Shown: one piece after another, positions 26,220 to 35,521 of the stretch
Position numbering within the stretch: position 1 is the stretch's first letter
Layout of the letters: every line of letters starts with the position of its first letter
NCBI RefSeq assembly: GCF_009856825.1
Contig: NZ_WVTD01000003.1
Location: forward strand, 1-64,000
Source of the DNA: Novosphingobium silvae
GTDB taxonomy: Bacteria; Pseudomonadota; Alphaproteobacteria; Sphingomonadales; Sphingomonadaceae
Direction: 5' to 3'
Length of the DNA stretch: 64,000 nucleotides
Translations under genes and position numbers: made by a program
Notes under the pieces: generated by a model
The model's input: the letters and a program-made list of their open reading frames with translations, nothing else
Told to the model about the DNA's origin: nothing
Database searches by the model: none

Positions 26220-26249
26220 ACCGCGCCTGGCGCTAAAGATAGAGAAACG

Positions 26250-26263
26250 TTGACTTTGATCAA
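26250..26263. promoter_or_regulatory. FNR/FixK-like box
   Basis: TTGACTTTGATCAA matches the FNR/FixK consensus TTGAT-N4-ATCAA at 9 of 10 defined positions. It lies in the divergent gap between the HtrA-like protease (31 bases upstream of its outermost start) and the NodT exporter gene (124 bases upstream). Activation from a centre at -41.5 would place a start near 26215 (leftward) or 26298 (rightward), so either gene could be the target. Confidence 0.6.
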
Positions 26264-26386
26264 CCGGGAATCGATAGTGTCCCAGTAAAGGCGCTTAGAC
26301 ACCTCTTGCCCCATTTCGCGGCGCACACCAAAATTGAGCATATAGCTTTTCAGCAAACCCGACTTTCCTCTAATCGGATTTTCTGG

Positions 26387-27820
26387 ATGAAAGCCTCACG
26401 CCGGCCCACTACAAGGCAACTTTGTCATATAACTGCAGCTACCATACTGCTCGGTATATCCGGGTGTTCGTTCGCTCCGCCATACGAACGGCCGGGGCTG
26501 CCCGTTCCCCAAACTTACGCCGACGCAGTCGAGGGCACCTCGATTGCCAATTATGACTGGCGCACCTTCTTTCGCGACGCGCAGCTGCAGCGGCTGATTA
26601 CCGATGCGCTTGCCAACAACCGCGACATCCGCCTCGCCGCCGCGCGCGTGGCCGAGGCGCGGGGCGCATGGCGGATCGAAGGTGCTGCGCTTTACCCCCA
26701 GCTTGACGGTGTGGCCACCGGCACCCGTGGCCGTACGCTTATCGCCGGGACCGAGCAGTCTGTCGACATCAGGCAGATCACCGCCCAGCTAAGCGCCAGC
26801 TGGGATATCGACTTCTGGGGGCGCCTGCGCAATCTCCGCGAAGCCGCGCGGGAACGCTACCTTGCCAGCGAGGAATCGCGCCGTGCCGTCGCCACCGACC
26901 TGATAGGTCAAATCGCGCTCGGCTATCTTCTTGAACGCGAGTACGAGGAACGCGCCGCGCTGGCCCGCCAGTCGCTGACCACGCGTGAAGATTCGCTGCG
27001 CATCATGCGCAGGCGCTACGAGGTGGGATCGGGTACCCGGCTTGACATGGCTCAGGCCGAAATCCTGATGAACCAGGCCCAGTTGACGCTGCAGGCAATG
27101 GATCAGGACCGTGCGGTCAACCGCAATGCCCTGGCACTGCTGGTCGGCAGCCCAGTCGATATCGCGCCCGGCACGCTGGGCCTTGCCGGCGATGCCCTGC
27201 CCGACTTCACCCCGCCGCCGGGCCTGCCGTCGGAGCTGCTGGTCAACCGGCCCGACGTGGTCGCAGCGGAATACCAGCTGCGCGCCGCCAATGCCGACAT
27301 CGGCGCCGCGCGCGCCGCGTTCTTCCCCAACATCAGCCTGACCGGCGCTTTCGGCACGTCCAGCTCCGACCTCGACGGTCTGTTCGCCAGCGGCACCGAT
27401 GCTTGGACTTTCACGCCCACGGTTTCCCTGCCGATCTTCAATGCCGGGCGGCTTGCGGGTAACCTCGATGTCGCCCGCGCACGGCGCGAACAGGCGGTGG
27501 CGACGTATGAGAGAACGATCCAGTCCGCGTTCCGCGACGTTGCCGACGCTCTCGTCCGCCGCCGGCAGCTGGCGCTTCAGATCGACACCACCCGGCGGCT
27601 GGTCTCGGCCCAGCGCGAGCGAGGCCGCCTGGCACAGCTGCGCTTCGACAACGGCCGCTCCGCCTATCTTGAAGTGCTCGACGCGCAGCGCGACCTGTTT
27701 GACGCCGAACAGACGCTGGTGCAACTGCGCCGAGCCGAACTCGCCAGCATCGTGGCGCTCTATTCCGCTCTCGGCGGCGGCTTTCCGGTGAATACTCGCG
27801 CAATCACAGAGGGGCAGTGA
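26387..27820 (+). CDS. NodT-family outer-membrane efflux lipoprotein
   Basis: TolC-like channel subunit of 477 residues. The ATG at 26387 gives a basic N-terminus, a hydrophobic stretch and a lipobox with Cys27 (LLGISGC); an earlier in-frame ATG at 26306 would bury that signal. The two OEP repeats are seen, including EAAYQLRAANADIGAARAAFF-like text at about residues 285-305 and the FRDVADALVRRRQL helix later. It opens the exporter operon with the HlyD adaptor and ABC genes, so this channel probably works with them. Confidence 0.88.
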   Translation: MKASRRPTTRQLCHITAATILLGISGCSFAPPYERPGLPVPQTYADAVEGTSIANYDWRTFFRDAQLQRLITDALANNRDIRLAAARVAEARGAWRIEGAALYPQLDGVATGTRGRTLIAGTEQSVDIRQITAQLSASWDIDFWGRLRNLREAARERYLASEESRRAVATDLIGQIALGYLLEREYEERAALARQSLTTREDSLRIMRRRYEVGSGTRLDMAQAEILMNQAQLTLQAMDQDRAVNRNALALLVGSPVDIAPGTLGLAGDALPDFTPPPGLPSELLVNRPDVVAAEYQLRAANADIGAARAAFFPNISLTGAFGTSSSDLDGLFASGTDAWTFTPTVSLPIFNAGRLAGNLDVARARREQAVATYERTIQSAFRDVADALVRRRQLALQIDTTRRLVSAQRERGRLAQLRFDNGRSAYLEVLDAQRDLFDAEQTLVQLRRAELASIVALYSALGGGFPVNTRAITEGQ

Positions 27821-27822
27821 CG

Positions 27823-28911
27823 ATGAGCAGGACCTGGATCACGAGGGGGTTGATCGTGGCCGCGGTGGCCGTGGCGGCCTTCGCGCTCTATACCCTGCTC
27901 AAGCCGTCCGGCCTGCCTGACGGTATCGCCGGTGGCAACGGCAGGCTTGAAGCGGTGGAGATCGACGTCGCCTCCAAATCTCCCGGCCGCATCCGCGATA
28001 TCGTCGTCAATGACGGGCAGATGGTGAAGGCCGGCGATCCGATCGCCCACATGGACCAAGATGTGCTCAACGCCCAGAAGGCGGAAGCCGAGGCCCAGCT
28101 GGCCGAGGCTCGCAACGCGGTGCTGGTGGCGCAAACCCAGGTCGCCCAGCGCGAGGCAGAGAAGGCCGCCGCCGAAGCCACCGTCCGCCAGCGGCTGGCC
28201 GAACTCAATGCTTCTCGCAAGCGGCTCGGGAGATCCGACACTCTCGCACGGGAAGGCGCCACTTCCACGCAGGAGCGCGACGACGACGCCGCTCAGGTCG
28301 AAGGCTCGTCCGCCGCGGTCGAGGCCGCGCGTGCGCAAGTCGCGTCCGCACAAGTCGCGGTCACCAACGCGCGCAACCAGGTCATTGGCTCCAGCTCGCG
28401 CGTCGCCGCCACGCAGGCGACCATCCAGCGGATCGAAGCCGACATCAAAGACAGCACTCTGCGCTCCCCGCGAGACGGACGGGTCCAGTATCGCATCGCC
28501 CAGCCCGGCGAAGTGGTCAGCGCCGGAGGCCGCGTCGTCAGCCTGGTAGATCTCACCGACGTGACGATGACCTTCTTCCTGCCCGCAACGGCGGCCGGAC
28601 GGCTTGGCATCGGCAGCGAGGCGCGCATCGTGCTCGATGCGCTCCCCGACAACCCTATTCCCGCCAAGGTCAGCTTTGTGGCCGATGTCGCGCAGTTCAC
28701 GCCCAAGACGGTCGAGACCCAGAGCGAGCGCGAGAAGATGATGTTTCGCGTCAAGGTGCGCATCGATCCGGTGCTGCTGCGCCGCTACATCACGCTGGTG
28801 AAGACCGGGCTGCCCGGCATGGCCTACGTCAAGACCGACCCGGGCGTCGCATGGCCCGCCTCGCTCGACCTCAAGGGAGCGCCGGCCGGACCCAGGCAGC
28901 AGCCGCGTTGA
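27823..28911 (+). CDS. HlyD-family membrane-fusion protein (YhiI-like)
   Basis: Periplasmic adaptor of 362 residues with an N-terminal membrane anchor ([20 protein letters not shown]), a lipoyl/barrel-sandwich segment ([20 protein letters not shown]), a long alanine- and glutamine-rich coiled-coil hairpin (about residues 75-210) and the second lipoyl half [20 protein letters not shown]. The start is ATG 27823 with AGAGGGG 9 bases upstream. It links the inner-membrane ABC transporter to the NodT channel, as YhiI is thought to do beside RbbA in E. coli. Confidence 0.88.
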   Translation: MSRTWITRGLIVAAVAVAAFALYTLLKPSGLPDGIAGGNGRLEAVEIDVASKSPGRIRDIVVNDGQMVKAGDPIAHMDQDVLNAQKAEAEAQLAEARNAVLVAQTQVAQREAEKAAAEATVRQRLAELNASRKRLGRSDTLAREGATSTQERDDDAAQVEGSSAAVEAARAQVASAQVAVTNARNQVIGSSSRVAATQATIQRIEADIKDSTLRSPRDGRVQYRIAQPGEVVSAGGRVVSLVDLTDVTMTFFLPATAAGRLGIGSEARIVLDALPDNPIPAKVSFVADVAQFTPKTVETQSEREKMMFRVKVRIDPVLLRRYITLVKTGLPGMAYVKTDPGVAWPASLDLKGAPAGPRQQPR

Positions 28912-28921
28912 GACGCGGAGC

Positions 28922-31681
28922 GTGACTTCGCCCGAGGCTCCCGCCGTCCCGGCCAACCCCGTCGTCCGGTTATCGGGAGTTCGCCTGCGCTACGGCAAGA
29001 CCGAGGCGCTGCGCGGGATCGACCTCGACATTCCAGCCGGGCTGATGATCGGCATGATCGGCCCCGATGGGGTTGGTAAGTCCAGCCTCCTCTCCCTCGT
29101 CTCGGGCGCCCGGCAGGTGCAGGAGGGCGAAGTCCGGGTGCTCGGCGGCGATATGCGTGACAAGGCGCACCGCCTCGCCGTGTGTCCCCGCATCGCCTAC
29201 ATGCCGCAGGGGCTAGGCAAGAACCTCTACCCCACCCTTTCCGTCGAGGAGAACCTGCAGTTCTTCGGCCGCCTGTTCGGCCATGACGGCCCCGAGCGCC
29301 GCCGCCGCATCGACGAGCTGACCCGCGCGACCGGGCTCGATCCCTTTCTGTTGCGTCCGGCGGGCAAGCTCTCGGGCGGCATGAAGCAGAAGCTCGGGCT
29401 GTGCTGCGCGCTGATCCACGACCCGGACCTGCTCATCCTTGACGAGCCCACCACCGGCGTCGATCCGCTCGCCCGCGCGCAGTTCTGGGATCTCATCGCC
29501 GACATCCGCAAGACGCAAGGCGCCATGAGCGTCGTCGTGGCGACCGCCTACATGGACGAGGCCCAGCGCTTCGACTGGCTGGTGGCGATGGACGACGGCA
29601 ACGTGCTGGATACCGGAACCCCGCAGGAAATCTTCGCGCGCACCGGCACGACATCGCTGGAAGACGCCTTCATCGCGCTGCTGCCGGAAGAGAAGAAGCG
29701 CGGGCACACGGCTGTGGTGATCCCGCCTCTTCAGGCAGACGAGGATGACATCGCCATCGAGGCGCAGGGCTTGACGATGCGCTTCGGGGACTTCACCGCC
29801 GTCGATCACGTCAGCTTCCGGATTCGCCGGGGGGAGATCTTCGGCTTCCTCGGCTCCAACGGCTGCGGCAAGTCGACCACGATGAAGATGCTCACCGGCC
29901 TGCTGCCCGCGACGGAGGGCAAGGCTTGGCTGTTCGGCAAGGAAGTCGACTCCAGCGATATCTCCACCCGCAGCCGCGTCGGCTACATGAGCCAGGCGTT
30001 CTCGCTCTACGGCGAACTGACGGTGCGGCAGAACCTGGAACTCCACGCGCGGCTGTTCCACGTCCCGGCGGCCGACATTCCGGCACGCGTGGAGGAGATG
30101 GCCGAACGTTTCGATCTCATCCATGTGATGGAGGAACTGCCCGACAGCCTGCCGCTCGGCATGCGCCAGCGCCTCAGCCTTGCCGTTGCGATGGTTCACC
30201 GCCCCGAGCTGTTGATCCTCGACGAGCCGACATCGGGCGTCGATCCTGTCGCGCGCGACGGGTTCTGGCGCTTGCTCGTGAGCCTTTCACGGCGCGACAA
30301 GGTGACGATCTTCATCTCCACCCACTTCATGAACGAGGCGATGCGCTGCGATCGCATGTCGATGATGCATGCCGGACACGTGCTCGACAGCGACGCGCCG
30401 CAGAACCTCATCGACAAGCGCGGAGCCGCCGACCTTGAGGAGGCGTTCATCGGCTATCTCGTCGATGCGGGCGGCGACACGCGGCAGGCGGACGGTGCGC
30501 TTCCTGCATCCGGAGACGCGGCATCCGGGCACACGAGCGCTCATCCCCAGACCGGGGGCGGGTTCAGCTTCCAGCGCTGCCTGACTTACGCCTGGCGCGA
30601 ATCGCTGGAACTGCAGCGCGACCCCGTCCGCGCAACACTGGCGCTGGTCGGATCGCTGATCCTGATGCTGGTGATCGGCTTCGGGATGACGACGGATATC
30701 AACGAACTGTCCTACGCCGTGCTCGACCGGGACGGCACCGCGCTCAGCGAAAACTACGCGCTCGACATCTCCGGCTCCACCTACTTCCGAGAACACGCGC
30801 CGATCCTCAGCTATGACGATCTCGAATTGCGACTGCAGAACGGCGAACTGTCGCTGGCGATAGAAATTCCGCCCGGTTTCGGACGCGATGTCGCCGCCGG
30901 AAGGCCGACAGCGATCGGCGCCTGGTTCGACGGCGCCAACCCCCAGCGCGCCGAGACGGTGCAGGGCTATATACAGGGGCTGCACCAGCACTGGCTGGCC
31001 GAGCAGGCGCGCCGACGATCAGGCTCGAGCGTCGGCACGTTCACGCTGGAGAACCGCTATCGCTACAACCCGGACGTGCAGAGCCTGCCCGCGATGGTGC
31101 CCCTCGTGATCCCGCTGCTGCTGCTGATGCTGCCCGCGATGCTGACCGCGCTGGCTGTTGTGCGGGAAAAGGAAATCGGTTCCATCATCAACCTCTACGT
31201 AACGCCCGTCACCCGCACCGAGTTCATGCTCGGCAAGCAAGCACCTTACGTAGCGCTGGCGCTCATCAACTTCCTGCTCATGGTGATGATGGCGTTATTC
31301 GTGTTCGGAGTGCCGGTGAAAGGCAGCTTTCTGACGCTGCTGCTTGCAGCGACGATCTACTGCGTCTCCGCCACAGGCATGGGGCTGCTCGCTTCGGCGC
31401 TGACGCGCAGCCAAATCGCGGCGATGTTCCTTGCGATGATCGGCACGATGATCCCGGCGACGACCTTTGGCGGCATGACCGACCCGGTCTCGTCGATGGA
31501 GGGCGGGGCGCGGATCATGGGTGAAATCTACCCAGCGAGCCACATGTTCACCATCAGCCGCGGCATCTTCGCAAAGGCGCTGGGCTTTTCCGACGTTGCC
31601 GGATCGCTGGTGCCGCTGGCGATCTCTGCCCCGGTGATCGTCGGGCTCGCCATCCTGCTCCTGAAGAAACAGGACGCCTGA
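28922..31681 (+). CDS. RbbA-like ABC transporter: two ATPase domains fused to a permease
   Basis: A 919-residue fusion. ATPase 1 has Walker A GPDGVGKS (47-54), signature LSGGMKQKL and Walker [14 protein letters not shown]; ATPase 2 has Walker A GSNGCGKS (311-318), a changed signature LPLGMRQRL (410-418) and Walker [15 protein letters not shown] linker (about 490-540) leads into an ABC-2 type permease with a large periplasmic loop and six C-terminal helices. The start is a GTG at 28922. The layout matches E. coli RbbA, which lies between yhiI and yhhJ as here. The substrate is unknown; the ribosome link reported for E. coli RbbA cannot be assumed. Confidence 0.88.
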   Translation: MTSPEAPAVPANPVVRLSGVRLRYGKTEALRGIDLDIPAGLMIGMIGPDGVGKSSLLSLVSGARQVQEGEVRVLGGDMRDKAHRLAVCPRIAYMPQGLGKNLYPTLSVEENLQFFGRLFGHDGPERRRRIDELTRATGLDPFLLRPAGKLSGGMKQKLGLCCALIHDPDLLILDEPTTGVDPLARAQFWDLIADIRKTQGAMSVVVATAYMDEAQRFDWLVAMDDGNVLDTGTPQEIFARTGTTSLEDAFIALLPEEKKRGHTAVVIPPLQADEDDIAIEAQGLTMRFGDFTAVDHVSFRIRRGEIFGFLGSNGCGKSTTMKMLTGLLPATEGKAWLFGKEVDSSDISTRSRVGYMSQAFSLYGELTVRQNLELHARLFHVPAADIPARVEEMAERFDLIHVMEELPDSLPLGMRQRLSLAVAMVHRPELLILDEPTSGVDPVARDGFWRLLVSLSRRDKVTIFISTHFMNEAMRCDRMSMMHAGHVLDSDAPQNLIDKRGAADLEEAFIGYLVDAGGDTRQADGALPASGDAASGHTSAHPQTGGGFSFQRCLTYAWRESLELQRDPVRATLALVGSLILMLVIGFGMTTDINELSYAVLDRDGTALSENYALDISGSTYFREHAPILSYDDLELRLQNGELSLAIEIPPGFGRDVAAGRPTAIGAWFDGANPQRAETVQGYIQGLHQHWLAEQARRRSGSSVGTFTLENRYRYNPDVQSLPAMVPLVIPLLLLMLPAMLTALAVVREKEIGSIINLYVTPVTRTEFMLGKQAPYVALALINFLLMVMMALFVFGVPVKGSFLTLLLAATIYCVSATGMGLLASALTRSQIAAMFLAMIGTMIPATTFGGMTDPVSSMEGGARIMGEIYPASHMFTISRGIFAKALGFSDVAGSLVPLAISAPVIVGLAILLLKKQDA

Positions 31682-31682
31682 C

Positions 31683-32813
31683 ATGCCGGCTCCCATGCTC
31701 TCCAACATCTATCGGCTCGGCGTGAAGGAGCTGTGGAGCCTGTGGCGCGATCCTATCATGCTGGTGCTGATCGTCTTCACGTTCACGGTATCGGTCTACA
31801 CCTCCGCCAACTCGACGCCAGAGACGCTGCACAACGCCGCCATCGCCATCGTGGACGAGGACGAGTCCCCATTGTCGCTGCGGATTGTCTCTGCCTTCTA
31901 TCCACCGCAATTCGTGCCGCCCAGGATGATCAGCCCGCAAGAGGTCGACCCCGGCATGGATGCAGGCGACTTCACTTTCGTGCTGCATATCCCCCATGGC
32001 TTTCAGCGCGACGTGCTCGCAGGCCGGGGCGCCGAAGTCCAGCTCAACACCGACGCCACGCGAATGAGCCAGGCCTTCACCGGTAGCGGCTATATCCAGC
32101 AGATCGTCAACGGCGAGGTGAACGAGTTCGTCAACCGCATGCGCACCAACACGGTGCCACAGGTGGACCTTGCGATCAGAGCCCGCTTCAACCCTACGCT
32201 CAACCGGTCGTGGTTCGGGGCGCTGGCGCAGATCATCAACCAGATCGCCATGCTCTCGATCATTCTCACCGGCGCCGCGCTGATCCGCGAGCGTGAGCAC
32301 GGCACGATCGAGCATCTGCTGGTGATGCCGGTGACCCCGTTCGAAATCATGATGTCCAAGGTCTGGTCGATGGCGCTCGTCGTGCTGCTCGCGTCGGCCC
32401 TGTCGATCAACCTCGTCGTCCAGGCGCTGATGCACGTGCCCATCGCGGGATCGCTGCCGCTCTTTTTCACAGGCGCGGCGCTGGTGCTGTTCTCCACCAC
32501 CTCGATGGACATCTTCCTCGCGACGATTGCGCGCAACATGCCGCAGTTCGGCATGCTCATGATCCTTGTTCTGCTGCCGCTGCAGATGCTTTCCGGCGGA
32601 AGCACGCCGCGCGAATCGATGCCGCAGCTGGTGCAGGACGTCATGCTGGTGGCGCCGACCACTCACTTCGTGAAGCTGGGCCAGGCGATCCTCTTCCGCG
32701 GCGCCGGGCTAGACGTCGTCTGGCCCGAGTTCGCCGCCACTATCGCCATCGGCGTAGCCTTCTTCCTCATCGCTCTCGCCCGCTTCAGATCGACGATCAG
32801 TTCCATGGCCTGA
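31683..32813 (+). CDS. ABC-2 type permease (YhhJ-like)
   Basis: Integral membrane protein of 376 residues. A first helix (REPI-like start, MLVLIVFTFTVSVYT), a large periplasmic domain (about 45-170) and five to six C-terminal helices including IINQIAMLSIILTGAALIRE and EHGTIEHLLVMPVTPFEIM are typical of drug-export ABC-2 permeases. Its ATG is one base after the RbbA-like stop. It most likely pairs with the permease half of that protein to complete the channel. Confidence 0.88.
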   Translation: MPAPMLSNIYRLGVKELWSLWRDPIMLVLIVFTFTVSVYTSANSTPETLHNAAIAIVDEDESPLSLRIVSAFYPPQFVPPRMISPQEVDPGMDAGDFTFVLHIPHGFQRDVLAGRGAEVQLNTDATRMSQAFTGSGYIQQIVNGEVNEFVNRMRTNTVPQVDLAIRARFNPTLNRSWFGALAQIINQIAMLSIILTGAALIREREHGTIEHLLVMPVTPFEIMMSKVWSMALVVLLASALSINLVVQALMHVPIAGSLPLFFTGAALVLFSTTSMDIFLATIARNMPQFGMLMILVLLPLQMLSGGSTPRESMPQLVQDVMLVAPTTHFVKLGQAILFRGAGLDVVWPEFAATIAIGVAFFLIALARFRSTISSMA

Positions 32814-32831
32814 CGCTGCAAGGAGGTAACG

Positions 32832-33626
32832 ATGACTGACAGCAATGCGCTTTCTACCGTTCCGTCGCCCGTTTCCACTCGGGGCATCACACCATCTGAC
32901 GCCTGCGACTGCGGGCCCTCGCGACGCCAGGTGCTTGGCGCGCTTGCCGCGACCGGCATCGTCGCTCCCCTCGCGTTTTCGGGCATGGACGCCGCCGCCG
33001 CCGGGGCAGAGGCGAACGCCGCCATCACCCCGGAACAGGCCATGGCTGAGATCATGGCCGGCAATACCCGCTTCGTCGCGGGCGCACCCACCGCGCACAC
33101 CAAGGACCTCGCTATCATCCGCGCCCGCGCGGCGGAGGGCCAGTGGCCGAGCGTCGGGGTGCTGTCCTGCGCGGATTCGCGGGTGCCCGTGGAGATGGTC
33201 TTCGATGAACCCATCGGCCGCCTGTTCGTCACGCGGGTGGCGGGCAACATCACCACGCCAGAGATCATCGCCAGCCTCGAATACGGCGTTGCGGTGCTGG
33301 GCATCAAGGCTATCGTCGTGATGGGCCATTCCAACTGCGGCGCGATCAAGGCGGCCATGCAGAATCCGGAGGTGCCGGGACAGGTCAGCGCCCTGTTCCC
33401 TTCAATCCTGCCGGCGATCTACATGAGCCAGCGCGACGACCCGATGGCCGTGACCCGCCAGAACGCGGTGATCCACGCCGCCACGCTGATTAATTCCTCC
33501 ACCGTGATCGAAACCGCCGTAAAGGACGGCAAGCTGACGGTGGTGCCCGCCGTCTACGATGTCGCGACCAGTAAGGTGGAACTCCTGCCCATCCCCGCAG
33601 CGCTGCGTCAGAAGACGCCACGATGA
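32832..33626 (+). CDS. Beta-class carbonic anhydrase, Tat-exported
   Basis: Zinc enzyme interconverting CO2 and bicarbonate, 264 residues. Zinc ligands are Cys113 (SCADSRVP, with the Asp115/Arg117 dyad), His166 and Cys169 (MGHSNCGAI). The N-terminus carries a twin-arginine signal (PSRRQVLGALAATGIVAP), so the enzyme should be folded before export to the periplasm. A GGAGG ribosome site lies 8 bases before the ATG. It follows the ABC permease by 18 bases and may be co-transcribed, though a functional link is not evident. Confidence 0.9.
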   Translation: MTDSNALSTVPSPVSTRGITPSDACDCGPSRRQVLGALAATGIVAPLAFSGMDAAAAGAEANAAITPEQAMAEIMAGNTRFVAGAPTAHTKDLAIIRARAAEGQWPSVGVLSCADSRVPVEMVFDEPIGRLFVTRVAGNITTPEIIASLEYGVAVLGIKAIVVMGHSNCGAIKAAMQNPEVPGQVSALFPSILPAIYMSQRDDPMAVTRQNAVIHAATLINSSTVIETAVKDGKLTVVPAVYDVATSKVELLPIPAALRQKTPR

Positions 33627-33804
33627 TCTCCTGTCAAACGCGCAACAATCGCATGTGATAGGCGGCGCCTGAGGGGCGGCAGTATAGCGAGATCGCAAGA
33701 TCACGTGACATCAGTCGAGCGCTCGGCTTGTCACGCCTGAAGCTTGTTTTCGCTACTGTCGCCATTCTCGCGATCATTGCCCCCGTAACTCGGAACCGCG
33801 GCGC

Positions 33805-33839
33805 GGCGCCGGCCGGCGCCTCTGGGAAACCGGCCGGCC
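33805..33839. terminator. GC-rich hairpin between converging genes
   Basis: GGCGCCGGCCGGCGCC (33805-33820) is a perfect palindrome, and CCGGCCGGCC at 33830-33839 can also pair with its GGCCGG, so a strong stem can form in either transcript. It lies 12 bases after the phoD stop and about 180 after the carbonic anhydrase stop. No U-run follows, so intrinsic termination is only possible, not shown. Confidence 0.35.
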
Positions 33840-33850
33840 TTCATCCTGAG

Positions 33851-35521
33851 TCAGGCTTTCGACTGGACCCGTTCCAGTTGAAGGGTCCGTCCGCCAGCAG
33901 GCACCGTCACCCGCGCGATGGTGCGGGCGGTGGCTTTCGGCTCGAAAATGCTGGACATCGCTACGTATTCGCCCTGCGCACCCTCGTGTGTGAGGGTGAG
34001 GCGGATGTAGCCCTTGGCCCGCTGGTCGCAGAAGCGGACTTCCGGGCTGACCTTCTCGAGCAGGTCGCCAAGCGGCAGAGCCGGAATGGCGTCGCCCACC
34101 GAGGGGCTGCTGATCGCTGACGTGCCGAACTCCACTCCCACCGGAGCGCCGGCGTCGTCCTTCAGTTCGTTGGCCCAAAAGGCATGACTGTCGCCCGCAA
34201 GAACGAGCGGCGTCGCGCCGGTCTTGCGGATGCTGCGATACAGCCGCTCGCGAGCCGCGGGATACCCGTCCCAGGCGTCGAGGTTGTAGGGCAGACCGGC
34301 GCGAAAGCCGACTTGCGAGGCTTCGACCTGCGCACGTGTTGCCGGATCGAGGGTACCGATCATCGCCGCGGCCTTTTCGGCTCCGAAAAGCTTTGCCATG
34401 TCGGGTCCGTTGACGCGCGCCATGACAACCTGGTTGCCTAGCACCTGCCAGCGCTTGCCCGCGGCGACGGAAGCGGCAAGCTCTTTTTCGAGCCAGGCGC
34501 GCTGAGGCTCGCCCAGCATCTCGCGGTCCGCCCGGTTCCGCTCGGCAAGAACGCCTGCGATCTGCGAGGCGCCGGGCGTCTCGCCTTTGAAGCCGGCCTG
34601 CTCGGACCGGGCGAGAAGCCGCGTCTCGACCATCATGAGGCTTGCGAGATCGCCGAAGTCGAAGCTGCGGTTGATCGCCTCCCACGGATCGCCGCCGCGT
34701 GGGTCGCGGATGGGCATCCACTCGAAATAGGCCTGCATCGCGGCAGCCTTGCGCGCAGACCAGTCCCCCTCGGTAGCGGGCTGGTGGTTCTCGCCGCCGC
34801 CCGTCCAAGCATCGTTGGCCGTCTCGTGATCGTCCCAAACGCAGATGAACGCAGCCCTGGCATGAGCGGCCTGCAAGCTCGCGTCGCGCTTGTACTGCGC
34901 GTGGCGGATGCGATAGTCGGCCAGCGTGACGATTTCGTGCGCAGGCTCCACCACGCGGCCGAGTTTCTGCCCGATGCCTGCGCCATAGCCATCCGCGCCA
35001 TATTCATAGATGTAGTCGCCCAGATGCACGACCGCGTCGAGGCTCTCCTGCCGCGCTATGTCATCGTAGGCGGTGAAAAAGCCGCCCGGGTAGAGCTGGC
35101 AGGACACGACCGCCAGCACGACCTTTTCCGCGTGTCCGCGCGCAAGCGTGCGGAAGCGGCCCGTAGGCGAGCGCGTGCCGTCGGCAAGTTCGAACCAGTA
35201 GCGATACTCCAACCCGGGCTTCAATCCCTGCGGCTCGACCTTGACGGTGAAGTCACGCGCGGCGCGCGCGTGGGCCGTGCCGCTCTCCACCGGTTTGCCG
35301 CCCTCTCCTGCAGTCACGTGCCAGCGCACGGGTATGGCATCGCTGCCCGTCCCGTCCGCCGGTGTGACGCGGGTCCAGAGCACGGCACCCGCGGAGTGCG
35401 GGTCGCCGCTGGCAACTCCGTGGTCGAAGGTGCCGCCCGCCTGCCGCGCGGCCGAAGCCATCTGCGGCAGGACTGCGCCTGCACCAAGAGCGGCGAGCGC
35501 CGCGCGCCGGTTCACCCTCAC
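33851..35521 (-). CDS. phoD: Alkaline phosphatase D family protein, Tat-exported
   Basis: PhoD-type metallophosphoesterase of 556 residues. The N-terminus MRVNRRAALAALGAGAVLPQ has a twin-arginine-like signal; a PhoD N-terminal beta domain (FDHGVASGDP, AVLWTRVTP) follows, then the catalytic domain with VVSCQLYPGGF, VVHLGDYIYEYG, CVWDDHETANDAW and LAGDSHAFWANEL carrying the metal ligands. It should hydrolyse phosphomono- or diesters in the periplasm. The start is GTG at 35521, overlapping the receptor stop (GTGA), so the phosphatase is coupled to the TonB receptor. Confidence 0.9.
   Translation of the reverse strand: MRVNRRAALAALGAGAVLPQMASAARQAGGTFDHGVASGDPHSAGAVLWTRVTPADGTGSDAIPVRWHVTAGEGGKPVESGTAHARAARDFTVKVEPQGLKPGLEYRYWFELADGTRSPTGRFRTLARGHAEKVVLAVVSCQLYPGGFFTAYDDIARQESLDAVVHLGDYIYEYGADGYGAGIGQKLGRVVEPAHEIVTLADYRIRHAQYKRDASLQAAHARAAFICVWDDHETANDAWTGGGENHQPATEGDWSARKAAAMQAYFEWMPIRDPRGGDPWEAINRSFDFGDLASLMMVETRLLARSEQAGFKGETPGASQIAGVLAERNRADREMLGEPQRAWLEKELAASVAAGKRWQVLGNQVVMARVNGPDMAKLFGAEKAAAMIGTLDPATRAQVEASQVGFRAGLPYNLDAWDGYPAARERLYRSIRKTGATPLVLAGDSHAFWANELKDDAGAPVGVEFGTSAISSPSVGDAIPALPLGDLLEKVSPEVRFCDQRAKGYIRLTLTHEGAQGEYVAMSSIFEPKATARTIARVTVPAGGRTLQLERVQSKA

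Noticed and set aside
33728-34120. Plus-strand frame with a signal-peptide-like start after the carbonic anhydrase
   Set aside because: Beyond about 40 codons it becomes antisense to phoD and Arg/Gly-rich; the hydrophobic start is short and lacks a convincing ribosome site.
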